From positions 313,668,018 to 313,732,017 of the forward strand of contig OX352772.1 in assembly GCA_947095535.1 (NCBI GenBank): a stretch of 64,000 bases of DNA, read 5' to 3'. Within the stretch, counting starts at the first letter, position 1. Every line of letters begins with the position of its first letter. Below the pieces are notes generated by a model, which saw only the letters and a program-made list of their open reading frames with translations, was not told the origin of the DNA and did no database searches. The stretch comes from Poecilobothrus nobilitatus. Its lineage: Eukaryota; Arthropoda; Insecta; Diptera; Dolichopodidae. The position numbers were made by a program, and so were the translations under genes. Below, in pieces: positions 29,501 to 44,500 of this stretch.

Positions 29501-32500
29501 ATAAAAAATAGAACATATAATTTTTACCTTAAATAGTAATTAATAAATTTAAAATGTAAATTGATAACATAAATGAATAATCATAACTTACGACTATATA
29601 TGTTATGTATATACATATATTGATAACATAAGATATGATAAGATATACTTTAATTAAATTATTACAAAATAAACAAGGTAGTATGTCAAACCAAAGGTTT
29701 TTAAAGCAGAAAATTTTCAAAACGCCAATAAAAAGACTTTTGGAATTGCGACTTTTTATTGCATCAACATTTGTAGTTTTTCGTAAAATTTTTTATGTAA
29801 TACGAAAAAAGGGGCCTCGGTGGTCTAGTGGGTAAAACGTATAAAATACGCTGTAAACAACCGAGGAAGTGTGGGTTCGAATCCTACACACATCGTAAGA
29901 GTTATTCCACCTTACGACATTTACAGCCACGCCTGAAAAGGAAAGGCTGTGTAATTTCCTGTTCACATTTATGTGGACTTAGAGAAATGCACTTAGAGAA
30001 ATGCACTAAAAAAAAAAAAAAAAGAGATAAAAAATTAAGAGATAATAGCTGAAATGCATAAAATTGAGCTTCAACTCAAATATAATTTTTTCAAATAAAA
30101 ATTACTCTTGAACTCGTATTTTTGTTTGGAAAAGTGATATTTCAGTTCAAGCTCACTTTAATGCATTCGAGCCAATATCTTCAATTTTAAGAAAATTCTA
30201 GTTATACTTAAGAACTTATTCGTTATAACTACATGTTAAAAATATAATATTAGCTCTAATTTTTATGTCATATTACGAATAAATGTGCACAGGTGGCAAT
30301 ATTACAGGTGTCTAAATAAAAGGTAATTTTTTGAATTTTTGACCCCTAAAGCTGTTAAACAGGGATAAGTATAAGAAGAAGCTAAGAAAAAAACAAATTG
30401 CTCTTATTTGACGTTTTTAGATTTAAAAAACAAAAAACCAAATTAAACAGAACTTGAGATATAAAAATTTTAGAATAAGACTTTTTCTTTCCCCCGCATT
30501 AAATGGTGTAGAAGTTTTGTAAACAGATGGACAGAACAAGGCAATTTTTGTTTATAAAAAATGAAAACATTAACATCAAAAATGCGTTAAAGAGCTTATA
30601 ACATACTTATAATTTACAATTGAGAGTTTCCTTAATGGGTAGCAGAAAAATTCTAAATAAGTAAATTATTTTATACATTTTAGTAAAGAGTATAACAAAA
30701 ATGTAAATAATTTACAATGGAATTAAATATAGAAAAAGAAAAACTTGATTTCTTTTCCTCATTTTCTTCTTTTATAATAAATCAGAATAAAAGAATTAAA
30801 TAATTCACAACGTAATCCACTTTACATTAGCTTTAATTCATCTTTATTTCATATTCGAAACAATATCTAACTAGAATTAAAATTTGTTATAACATGTTCA
30901 TTGGAATCAATGTCTTTATGCATTTTACCTAATTACTTCTAACAATGATAACTCACTAAATTTTCAAAAATTATAATAACGAATATAAGATTGTATCTGA
31001 ATTTCATGAAAATTGTATGAAAATTTCACAACTTGACTCAAAATCTGGATAAATAATCTTCTAACCAATTTAAAACAAATTCTGTCTAAATATTCCACTG
31101 CTATTCGCGAACGAATGACGTATAGAAGAAATCTTAACATTTTAAGATCCTTTAGACTTTTTATGGGTTGCCATTTTATTCTTTACTAATACTAAGAACC
31201 AAACATTACGTGAATTTCACAGTTTTTATACCCATACGATAGGATCGGGTATAATAAAATTACTCCTCCGTTTGTAACACCTCGAAATAAGCGAGCTAGA
31301 TATACCTTCAAAGGTATGGATCGGATCAGAAAAAAATTCTAAGACTTTTGAGCCATGTCCGTCCGTCCGTCCGTCAGCACGCTAACTCAAAAACTAAGAA
31401 AGCTAGAATCTTGAAATGTACACAAAATATTCTGGTAGTAATTTGTAGGTTCCTTATTTTTTTTGGTTGAGTTTGAACCAAGCCTTAGGGTAGCTCTCGA
31501 ACACCTAACTTTTAGATCCCCACATTTTTTTTGAAATAGAGCTATGAAATTTTAACTACTGATAGATGTCACAAAAATATTAATTTTATTTTTAATAACT
31601 TTTTTTTGTACCCCCACCCGTTACGGAGCTACAGCTCCCCAAAGGTTCAAAAAAGCTCTATATTTAAATTGCTATAGCACAAGTTGTATAAGGTATATCT
31701 TCATTTTGAAAACGCCAAACGATTACTACTTTTATTAGCTTTAAAAGTATATATACAATAAATATATTTTTGTGGCATACGGTGTCTTAATTTACCGTTA
31801 TGTGAAACTCAAATTTTGCAAAATCCTTTAACCCTTTTATCTTCTAAACGGTTTAATTTAGAAACTTGAAATTTTGACAGAAGTTAGATCTTTGAAAATA
31901 ATTTTTTTGTATCACCCCCCGTTTACGAGCTGTAAGGGGTCAAAAACTGAAAATTTCCAATTTTTAAACACCTGTTAACATTTTTTTGAAATAATACACA
32001 AAATTTAAAGCTTCTATATTATACCCTTATTTCTGTTAATAACTTTTTTTAATAATATATGGTTACTTTATAATTGACGAAAGAATTACTTGATTTTTTC
32101 AAATTTTCTAACAAATTTCTTCAACAAATTTTTTGCATTTGTTTTATTCGATAATTTGAAATTGTTGAGGATATAATGCGTAGTACAAAAAAATGTAAAT
32201 AAATAAACAACATAACGGTTGCTTGAAGAATTTTTATTTATATGATATTGATATATATACATACTTATATAATATCATGTTTATTTACAATATATCGTAT
32301 ATGTCACTGATGAATGAATGATAAGAGTATAGATGTATATTATATAGCGCCGTATTTAAATACATATATGTATTTTATTGTACTTATAAGAAATTATTCT
32401 GTCAATGGAATATTTAAATATAATATAATATAATATTTAAAATTATATTTACTATTTTGTACTAAGTAAATTTAATATACATTTACCGCTTAGTATTAAA

Positions 32501-35500
32501 TGGTACTATAGAATATTTGAAAAAGTTTTGGATTGATAATCGTTATGTGGAAGGTTAGAATCTGCTTTTGAAGAATGTACATATAAACATATAGTTTGAA
32601 TATATGTAAAACCCATAGTTCTAGAAATTATAAAATTCACCCAAATTATTTTAAAATACTAAAATATTAAAAAAATAATATTGTAAGCAGAGTGACAGGC
32701 TGTGAACATACTAACGGTTCGTACGGGTATCTAAGAGTTAACAAAGGCAACTGTATTCTTCCTCGTTATGATTAGTTTCGCATTGGAATTTAACTTGAAT
32801 GCATGTTGCCTTTTCTCACTTAGATTTTTATTTTTTACCTCTCATTTAAAATCACTAACAATAATTAAGTTCTTTAATTTTTATTTACTAATAAAGTAAA
32901 TCAAACAAATGATAACAAAATCAGTTAGTAATAAAATAATTCTCTAAAATGATGAATTAACTGATGTTGTACTAAGCTGAATGTCTAATACTTAAATAAA
33001 ATAATCTGCACACTTAAATTCTTTACTTATCACAATACTTTTTTTTTTAATTTTATCTTTTTTTATATCTCTCAAGAATATGAATTATTAACTTTAATTT
33101 ATTTATAACTATTTATAATATTAAATTATCGTCACTAAATTAATGCAAATATTTAATTTAATATTTCAGGTGCAACGAGCTCAAGCTAAAGTTAAAGAAG
33201 CATTAAGGATACAAAATGAACAAAGATTAATTGCCCAACAACAGAAAATACTTTCTGAAGAACCATTCGTTCAAGATGGACAGGTGAGAAATTTTTTTTT
33301 TTATTTTCTTTCTTGGATTTTCATTTTCATTTTCAATTCATCATATTGTTTTTTTTTTCTTTCTATCCCATTTTTCTTTCTTTCATTCATGCAAAAAGAG
33401 TTTCTATTAAATTGCAAAGAAAACTATTTTTAATATTAAGTAAATTAAAGTAAAATTTATTATTGCACATTATTCCTCTCCTCGTTATTTTTTATTCAAT
33501 TTTTTTATCTTGCTTTTTTCATTTTTTTATGTCTTTTTTGTTTTTTTTTGTTACAGCCAATAATGCCAAAAGGATACGATCCATTTTATACACCGATATT
33601 AGAAAAAATGGATAAAATATTTAAACAAATGGGAAATAATTTTGATACGGATTACTGTAAAGAACGTTTAGTATGCAGCATGTATAAAAATCCAAATCGT
33701 TATTCTCCACACAGTAATTTTATATCAGCTGAATTAAGCAGGTGAGTTATTTACCTTAGTTATACATTCTTTTATATTTTATTCGAATTGCAGTAAAATT
33801 TGAGTAAAAAAAATTGAAAAGGATTTGATGAAATGCACAGTTTCTTTTTTTTCTGCAGTAAATGAATCATTAAAAAAAATGTTACTGATTTTTTTTTTTT
33901 TAAACTATAAATTAATATACGATTTTTGTAGTCCATGAAGTTCGAAGCTATTTTATTTTACTAATATTAATTTTCTATATTTAAAAACTATACCCATGGA
34001 TTCAGGACAAAAAAGGATGTCCTTATTTATTTATAAATACATAATCTCTATTAAAATAATTAATTAATTATTGGTTTTCATTGAGTGAAGAGAAAAGTGT
34101 TGTCGTGTTGTCTACCCATATAACTTTCCCAAAATAAAGAGTCAAAAAATTGAAACAATATAGAAGAATAATTTGTAAGATGAAGTAATTTTTAGTCCAT
34201 GATTTTTAACCCAGAATAAAATTTTCAAACTTTTAGATTTTTTGGTCAAATTTTTTGAACAAACGTAATGTTTAATGCTGCTGTGTAATTTTTTGACTCA
34301 ATTCTATTAATTTGTTCCAACTTGTCAATAACTCGAAAGATACATTAAAAATAATTATGATACATTTCTTTTAATATTTGTAAATTTATTTTGATAAAAT
34401 CAATCAAATATATATATTTTTTTTTAAATTTGCTTTCTTTTGATTTCTGATATTACACATTAATATAACTCATTTGTTACAACTCTTTATTTGCAAATCA
34501 AGAAACACCAAGTAATCCTAGCATTTTCATTTTTCCTACATTCTCCTTGACTATTAATATTTTTTATTTGTTTAACAATATGCTAAAGCGGAATTATTGA
34601 TTAACTTCAAGTAAGGTGATTTATTTCATTTTGTAAAAGTATCTGACTTGAATTTTAATTCGAAAATAAACTACTAGAAAGTACGTAAAGAAAAAATGAT
34701 TAAAAAGTATGGAAAGAATTAAAAATATAGGAACTCTTTTCCGCAAAAATGAGAACTATAATATTATAGATATAAGGGCACTTCATATTAATGGGTAGTG
34801 GAATTTGTTTAAAAGATTAAAATTCTGTAAAAGATAACAGATGATTAAAATTCTATTCCAATTATAAAGAAGAAAATTAAATTTTCAAATTTTATAATAT
34901 TGTTACGTCATTTTTTTAACTTAAATCTAACTTATTTTGTCCAAAAAAATTATAATTATGTAAATAATTAAAACTACATATTTATAAAGATTGGTTTATT
35001 TTCTTCTTAATTATATGCAGTCATCAGTTATTTGACATTTCCTTTGCGGAACTATTTTAGGTATTAAAATTAAGTAAGGTAAAAATAATTCTTATATTCT
35101 GAAATAGAAATTAATTCGAAGACCGTGCAAAATACGATATTTTGTCTTCTTCTGTTATTACTATCCGACACTTTAACTTCTCAAGGGCCTCGGTAACCTA
35201 GTGGGTAAGAGCGAATAAAATACGCTATAAACACCGAGGTAGTGTGGATTCGAATCCCATACACGTCGTAAGAGTTATTCCCCCTTACGACATTTATAGC
35301 CACGCCTGAACAGGAAAGGTTGTATAATTTCCTGTCCACATTTATGTGGCAGAGAAATGCAAAAAAAAAAAAAAAACTTCTCATTCAACCCTTCTTCCCA
35401 ATTTCCTTCTAATGCAGGATATTCATTATTTTTACTTTATGTAACTGAGTATCTTTCCATGGTTATATGCAAACAATACTGAACACAAGTGTCAATTTTG

Positions 35501-38500
35501 GAGGGAATCTGAAAAATAAAATGGCGGCTATGATGTTAAAAAAATTTTTAGTACTAATTTGATCACCCTTTTTATATATTTTCCACAAACTATGATATGA
35601 ACTTTTATAATCAAATTAAACTTTTGTTCTACACAACAAAACTATTCAAACTTTTCAATTTGTTCGTTCTTTTTAGTCGTCTAAGTGTAAGTAAATGTAA
35701 TAAAGCAATTTAATTTGAAGGCCATTAATAAAACACATAATCTGAAGTCCGTTTTTCTGTTGATTTAAGAATGCTGTTAATGCTGTTAATTGAAAAAGAA
35801 AGAAAGAAATTCAAGAAATGCTGTTATTTCAAAAATAATTTATTTTTTAATAAATAAAAGTGTAAAAAATAATTAAAACATAAATATAGTTACCTCTTAA
35901 TACCCTATTCAGACTATGAGTGTTTAACATGCTATTAAGTTCGTATATAACATGTTATAGAAATTTGTATTCACACTAAACGTTTTATTTAAAAGCTTTT
36001 TTTTTAAATTTTTTAAAATAAAAAATTGGTTCTAGAGTAGTTTTATATTATACTTTGTTCAACCAAGTTGATCGTATGAATAGTTTTCATAAAAGTGACA
36101 AGGATTTTTTTTCTTTTCAGCCTTTCCTTTTCAGGCGTGGCTCTAAATGTCGTAAGAGGAAATTATTCTTACGACGTGTGTCCCTCCGTGTTTATAATGT
36201 ATGCTGTACGCTCTTGCCCACTAGATCACCGCGGCTCAATGAATAGTTCAATTAATAAATATGAAATTAAACAAAAAAAGTTATTAAAAAAATACCTTAA
36301 AAGGTTCTACTTTATTTTTCTTAAACAACCTCAAGTCAATGACGGTTATTAAATACGAACATCAACAATCATCGTCAGCACTACAGATTTAGACTAATAG
36401 ACGATGTTTTTATTGGCCATATCTATTATATTTGTAAAAATGCAACATCTCAGGCAGATAATTTTTTGTCGAAAATTTCTCTTTTAACGACAACACTAGA
36501 GCAACAGAAATATCGCCACCACAAATAAATTCTAGGGGAAGAGGGTAAGATACAAAGTTAAAGAAGATGCAAATGCAACAGCGTCTAATATAAGCGTAAC
36601 GTAAGCGTATAAGCATATATTCAACAACAAAAAGACATTGAAATGTATAGGCATTTTTATGGCAGGGTTGTGAAAAAAAAAATGTCTCTATTATCGAAAA
36701 AATAAAAAAAAAAATCAATTCGATCCCTTTATTTTATCAAGTTTAACTGAATAACATGTTAAAATATACAAAATTTCTAATTATAATCACTTTACACAAC
36801 ATATGTTATACACTATTAACATGTTATAGAGCGTAATCTGAATAAAATATTATCTAAAGCAGAATACATTTGAATTAAATCGCAAATCATTAATCCATCA
36901 AACAGAAAACAAAACCCATCAATTTTAATATATGTATTATGTACATATATATATAACTTCTAGCTATTTCTATAGGATTTCAAAGAAATATTTTAATATG
37001 ACATTCGTAATTATAACCTAAAAAAAATTACAACGCATAACAAATTCATTAGAACGATCAAATAATAATCTTTACTAATTTAACAAATCAAAAGTCACGT
37101 TACAATAACTCTTTATTATTATATTTCAGAAAGGGCATAAATTGCATATTTATCAAATGTGCAAGAAATTTTACATAGTACATATTTATAAAATTAACAT
37201 ATTAATTAAAAATTTTTTTTTGAACAATTTTCTAATTTATTTGAACTGTTTACACATACGAAAGTTCAACTTCATAGATGCGTTTCCATACTAATTAAGT
37301 ACTTAATCATTTTGTTTTTTTTATTCATTTAAATAGACATCCCTATTAATAGTGGACGCCTACTGATTTTGACTTTTACGCTGTTATTTTTAAAATGTCA
37401 CGCAATGACATTTTTTTTTAATATTTTAAATTTACATTTAGTATAAAAAAATAATTACGGATTTTAAACGTTTAGTATTTATTATAACTAAAAAAAAAAC
37501 AAATATGAACTATATTATATATGCTCTTGTTAAATAATTATAGTTACCTACTTTCAAATACTAGTTAAGAAATATAATAACTATTATTATTAATATGCTT
37601 TTGTTCAAAATTATCCATTGATTATAAAAGCATAATAAATATTTTTGCTAATAACACTTTTTAATTTTTTTTTTGAAATTTGTTCATGTGGAAATTTTTG
37701 GAAAATAAAAACTAATGCACTCATCTATATGACACTTAACATTTAACACTTATTTTAGTAATTTTTTTTCACAGTTTCCTTCATAAATATTTAAAAGCAA
37801 AAAAAAAACAGAAAAAGAAAAGAAAATTATATTTAACTGGTGGTGAAAATCAACGTTATGCGTTTGCTTTTGAACACAATTGATGCACAATGCATATCAG
37901 CTAAAAACGAAATTATATGACATGTTACATTTAAAAAAATTGTAACAATTTTTACAGATCATGTTTTGATGACGATGATAATAATAAAATGACAGTTTTT
38001 ATAATTAAGTTAGTGTAACAAAATGCAATAATTTAATGTGCAAGTGCAATTCAATGCAATTTGCAGTCAATTAAAAAGGGAAACAATGATTTGTTTTCTA
38101 ATTTTATAGAAAAATTGTTACAAAATGTACTCTTTTTTTTATTCTTTAATTTTCTCTGTTTTCTACAAATCATTCAATCATGATTTGTTAAAAGTTTTAA
38201 AAAAAAAAAGTTGAATTTAAAAAGAAGAACGAATGCCTAGAAATGATAAAAAAATTGCAACAAAAAAAAAAGTTATTAAAGATAATAAAATAATTATAAA
38301 AAAAAATATAAAATTTAACTAAAACTTCCTAGAAATATGTTAATGATGTTACTCATTTGGAATGGTAGTTTAATGCTATTATATATATAAATATAATTAT
38401 ATATTTATCAAAGGATTAATTTATGAATATTTTTCTGTTTCTTATGTATATCCTCTTTTATACCTTATACCTGTAATACTTAAAAACATTGCATTTATCT

Positions 38501-41500
38501 AAATAAAGCGTTATTAAGCGTTATTTATTTAAATAAAGCGTTATTAATCAGTGTGATTTAACACATTGCAAAAAAATGCGTTTAAGTCATTATGTATTAG
38601 TTTGTTTTAAAGTTATATTCAAAGCGTTGATTTTTTTTAAATGCTCTGTTCAATGAACAACATGTGGTTTACAAAACTTTATTAAGCTAATAAGTTCCCT
38701 TCAAGAACCCCATTATTTTATCCTGGTTCAGCGCAATCACTTTGGAAAATTTACCGGTATCCTCTTTCAATACTCTCTTTATTTAATTTCCAAAATTGAA
38801 CATAAGTATAGAACGTATACTACACAAATAACTGTAGACTCTTTCTATTTTTGCTAAGCGTGTTTTTTTTTTATTATTTTTATTGAAGAACGCTGAGCTA
38901 ACGTGTCAGTAATTAATAGACTTTAGGCTTTAGTGTACTTTCAAACTTTAGAAATCCTATTCGGTTAGAGTTGGTGTTAAGTTTCACTAAATTTATACCA
39001 CGATGATACTACTCTGATGGAAAAAGCTTTAAAAAAAATTCTCAGATCCATGACAAAGATTTCACCTAAATGTTAAAAAAAAATTACTTAAATATTGTAC
39101 TGTATTTTGCTAATTGGCAGACTATAGGACAGGTACAATAAAAAACTGCTATATATTCCGTGCTACAACAAATCAACAAATGTTCCGTGCTAATTTCGTT
39201 AAAAATTAATTAATTATTCCATTCTGTTAAGTTTTAGAACTTTTTTTATCTTTTTGCTGTCTGACTAAAATTAATTTCTAATTAATATATTAAATGCATA
39301 GAATCAAAGAAAATATAAATGAAAATATTAGTGAATAATTAATTAGTCAATGGCATTGTTAGTTTTTACGACAACAAAGTTACATATTCTCTTGCCAAAA
39401 AACTGGCCGTTGGTGTGGTGTTCGGCAAAGGGTTATACAAAAACAAACTATTTCGTTAAAAATTATAGTTTATAAACAAAACTACTGAGTTAGCAATACA
39501 ATTAAATTATTAATTTAAAACAAAATATTCATTTATTTTAATTGAAGGGTATTTTAGTCTTTGACTATCAATACTTAATAGCAATACTAAATCTAATAAA
39601 ATTGAATTCTCCTATAAATAAACACTTTATTTATTGACTGCTTTAATTTTTTAAAATTTTTCATTAAAAAAAACAAAACTCTTTAAATAAACAATTTAAC
39701 CTAAATAATAAATACAATATATTATAATCATACATATATAATTGGTATAATTGGAATTTACGATAATTAAACAACCATTTTACACATTCTAAACACATCA
39801 TAAATTATTAAACTTTTTTTTCTTTTATTACAATTCTCTCACGTATTGTTTTCTAACAGTAACTGACCATATGAATTTAAAATTAAAATTTCTTCCCAAA
39901 TTTAATAAATAAAGTAACAATAAACCAAATAAAATAACTGGGAAGGAAAGAACCTACATATAACAACTATCAACCATCTAATAATGACCACGACAATACC
40001 TAATATTATGCAAATTTAATTCCGAAAAAACAAAACAAAAAAAAAAACAAAATAGCTTTTTTTTTCTTACTTTGTTCCAACTCTTTTAAATTGGAAACTT
40101 CCTAACATCTATATACAACATTTTTAGATTTTTGGTTTTGGTCTTTCTTAACACACTGCTTGAATTTAAATAATTAATTATTCATAAAAAAAAAAAAAAA
40201 ATATAAAAAGAAAAAAAATACAAAAATGAAAATTTATGTAATAAAAATTACAGTAAAATGCCCTAATTTTTCTTTTATTTACTTTAAAGTTCATTTAATG
40301 TTTATTTAGTATCTTTAAGGTCAACATTTATCTTAGTTTGTTATGCACACAATTCAAACATAAAAACAATCAGATAAAATTTTGTGACGTATAAAAATTT
40401 TTTTTTTTTATACATATATAAAATGGTTGTTTTCTTTTCATATTTAAAATAAATCTTAAATAAAATTATTTTATAATAAATTTTGAAAGAATTTTTCATT
40501 GTTATTAAATTACAGTGACCATATACTAGATTTTTTTTTCATATATTTTTTTAAGTTCCACTTAATTGGTGGAAATAAAATTGATATGGTGAAACTAAAG
40601 ATTAACTTAATTTAAATTATTCTTTATACCCGTATGAACTATGTTCATTATACCCGTAACTATGTTCAAGGATATAATAAATTTGCCATTATGTTTGTGA
40701 CACGTTAAAGGAGTCGAGCTAGATATAGTGTCAAAGGTATGGATCGGCTCAGAATTGAATTCTGAAATTCTAAATATCTGAAATTTTGTGAAGAGGTGTC
40801 GAGTTACATCCCAAAAACTTCTGTAAAATTTGGTTGTGCTTGTGCAATAGATTTTGATGGCTGTCATACAACTCCACAATTTAAATAAATATATCTCGGT
40901 AGTTATAACGTTGGTACTAGAACATCTGAAATTGTTTAAAAGATAATCAAGTTATATAGAAACAGAATATTTTACGTTCATACGGGTATACCAGAGTTGA
41001 CATAGTCTATTCTACTGCACTCTTCCTCGTTTTATTATTACTTTAAAGTCTTAAAGATACTAAAATATATATTTTTAAATAAGTTGCCTATCATTTAATA
41101 CACATACATGTATGTATATGTAGTTATACAATTTACAAGTATAAAAATACAATTACAGTATAAAACTAAAAAAAAACTAAACATTAAGAAATATTTGATT
41201 TCATTTTTATATTTCACTGATATAATTAAAATAACAAAAATAATTCAGTTATAAAATAATATGAAAGCTAAATTGAAATTATGAAAGCTAATTTTAAATT
41301 ATGAAAGCTAATTTGAAACTATGAAAGCTAATTTAAAAGATTTTAAATATAATATAAAATACTTGACTATCACTTATAATTTTTTTTTTTGAAAATTTTT
41401 AAATAACATATTCGTAAACTAAAAGGTTTTAAAAGTGGTAAAAACTTGATAAAAGTTTTCTTCTTCTTCAGCTGCTAATCCACTACTGGATGATAAGCGA

Positions 41501-44500
41501 TCACATGTTATTGTAGATTTGCAATTATGATAAAAGTTTCAAAAAATAATTAAAGATATTAGCCCGCAGATTTAAATTAATTTGAAAAAATTATTTAATT
41601 TACATTTTTCTAGTACCGTTTAAGGAAACATTATACAAATACAAAACTTATTTAATTCACAATTACAAAAATAATATAACTATAGTATATCTATTAAATT
41701 AAGTTTCTAAATGGTCACTTTAAATCTAAAGTAAATAATAAGGTAAATAAACTTAATGATAAAAACAAGGTAGAATGTAAACGAACAGTTTTTAAAAGCT
41801 CACATTTCCAACAAAAAACATACAATAGAATGGTGACTTGCATTAATATTTGAAAATTTTTTTTAGAATTTCATAAAATAATTTTTGAGCCTTAATAGCT
41901 CCTAAACAAGAGATGGTACAAAAAAAATGTATGATAAAATTATGATATACATTAATTTTAAAAGTTTTTTCTTCTCTCAAAATTTCAAGTCACTGTCTAA
42001 TAGCGTATAGAAATTCTGAAGGACGAACAATCTTGCAAAATTTTGTCTTTACATAGCAGTAAATTTAAATACTATGTATATTTAAAAAAAAATTGTATAA
42101 TTTTGATATTGATTTATAAAAGTAAAAAAAAAAAACCTATTTTTAAATTGAAAAAATGTTATCTAGAACTTGAGATCTACATATGCATTTAAAAATAGGA
42201 CTTGTTCAAAGTTTGAGGAGATGTAGCTCTGTAATGAATGGCACTACATGGAAAAGTTTTTCTACAACATTAATTTTTTTTATAAGGTTAAATTTTAATC
42301 TGCCCATGGTTAAAATTTCATTGCTCTATCTTTTACGGTATAGAAGTTTTGTAAACAGACGGAAGGACATACAGACGGAAAGAGTGAAATTAATAAAAAT
42401 AATATGACTTTATATCTATTAAATTAAATTTCTTAACTGGTCACTTTAAATCTAAAATAAATAATAAGGTAGAACAACTAAGTGAAAAAAAAAAAAAAAC
42501 AAGTACTTATCTTTAATACAATTGACAATATAAAAATATTCAAAAATTCATTTTAAAAATTAAATTACAAAATTTTAATAACATTCTGACTGAATTATTA
42601 ATTCAAGTACTTCCTACTTATTTTTACCTTAAACAAAATAATTTCTATTTTTTTTTTTTTTTGAAGTAAGTAATTAAAAAGTTTTATGATAGTATTAAGA
42701 TATTTTAGCATTATTTATTAAAGTTTAGTTTAAAGCAAAATTAGGTTAAATTATCATTTTAATCTTTAGATATGATAATTCTTTAAGATATAAATAACCC
42801 ATTGACCGTTTAGACTATATAGAATAATATAAAATTAGAACTTTGCTTTCACTTATAATATGTATATGGAGTAATAAAAAGAATTGTAGAAAAGAATTAC
42901 TATTTATGGCAAATGATGAATATAATTTTATAAAAATAATTTTAAAAATACTGTAATAAATGAATTTAGAATAAAGTTTTTCAAAAGAATTTTTAAAACT
43001 TTTTATTCTTCAAAAAAAAAATGTTTATGTATTGAACGATAGCTTATCGATTAAATTTCTTTTATTAATTTTAAATTAGATGCTATTGTCTATTCCCAAA
43101 AATTCAAAGAAAATAGTTTGTAAAGTAATTTGGAACAGAACAGAGTGGATAATTATATTGACAATATTGTTAAAAGAAATAAATCTATAATGTTTTTGTA
43201 AAATTCTTAACATTATTTTTTAACACATTTTTCATAAAGAATTTAAAAAATTTTGCTTAATAGTTTTGTCCGTCAGTTTACAAAACTTCTAAACCGCTTA
43301 AGATGGAACGTATCAATTAAATTTAATTTAAATTTAAAAATTAAAAAAATGAAAAATAGTAAATAAAAATTTTAGATAAAAGTTTCATTCATGCAGAAGA
43401 TTTACTCACAAGATTGAGTGTGGTAATTTTTTGAAGAATTTATTATCTAATGTCTTTTACATTTTTAAATGATAAAATCAAACGGTTTTTTTTTTTTAAA
43501 TAATAATTTTAGTTTGAAAGTAAATATTTATTACTTCATTTAAATATTTTTAATAATTATTAATTATTAGCTAAAATAATATCTAACACGTACTTTTTAA
43601 GCAAAAAAAAAAACCAAAAGTAAAACAACTCATATAGAAGGTCTGCAACACTCAACCGATTTAAACATTCTGGGTTTTGTTCAAATTATATTTTTTGGCA
43701 TTATAGATAAAACTTAAATATTTGCAGTGTTTGTATTGCTATAAAGTTAACTTTTCTTCAACTAACCTTCTCAATATCTATAAAACGTACAATATAATAT
43801 CGAAAATAGGGTCGTAAATACAGTATATATTACAGTAGTTGGAGTCCTCAAACAGCGTTTGGTTGTCTCGACAAAATACAAAACAGAGCTATTCATCTTA
43901 TTGGCCACCCCAATGTTACTTCAAAGGTCACTCCAATCTGCCATCGTTGTATAGTCGATTCATTGATCTTTTTAATAGATACCTAGTAATATATAGTATT
44001 GGAAAATTCGTTTATCAGGCGCACGTCGCAGTTGTGGAACCCTATATCAGCACTTGTGTTTCCAAAAGTTGATAATTCATATGCTTACGATCTAATAAAA
44101 TTGAAGTAGAACATTAACATCTGTCTTTAAAATAACCATCCAAATTTTTTCCTTCATTCTCCATATTGATAATTATCCCAAATACAATTCGCGCATCCTT
44201 ATCGCCAAAACCAAATTTTACATTATATCACTATGTATTAAACTATTAAAGGACTCACCCTAAAATTTGATTTTTTTGGGCAGTTCCTTTAGTAGAGTAA
44301 TCTCGTACAGTTCCTTTGAGTGATTTTCGATAATTGTAAACAACACCAACATTTATTTAACATTTTTGTGTCATTCAAATTTTTACTAAGAGATTTGCAT
44401 TTACAAATTCATAAATATCTATTAATACATACATATTTATTTTAAACAATTTTTAACAACCGCATTTATTAATTTATTTAATCATTATAAAAAGACAAAA

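Larger units (their letters stand above)
10473..33169 (+). other. Intron 6 of the Osi2-like gene, about 22.7 kb, repeat-rich
   Basis: A single GT-AG intron joins phase-0 exons. It holds SINE copies (13686-13862, 22112-22214, 24073-24200, 29811-30024), several GTCC-type elements (about 15755-16990, 17150-18450, 18940-19430, 19905-20655, 21296-21800, 23363-23953, 24340-24665, 29672-30560, 31223-32040), TA tracts and an 84-bp tandem duplication near 27771. The stretches 10473-12900 and 24700-29600 show no repeat family I can name. Confidence 0.72.

Noticed and set aside
29828..30052. 74-codon ORF across the SINE
   Set aside because: It runs through the tRNA-like head and body of a Pol III element and is not a protein gene.
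33143..33169. ATG upstream of exon 7 as the start of a separate gene
   Set aside because: The atatttcag acceptor directly before the conserved coding stretch and the exact phase fit with exon 6 favour splicing. A separate start remains possible only if transcript data demand it.
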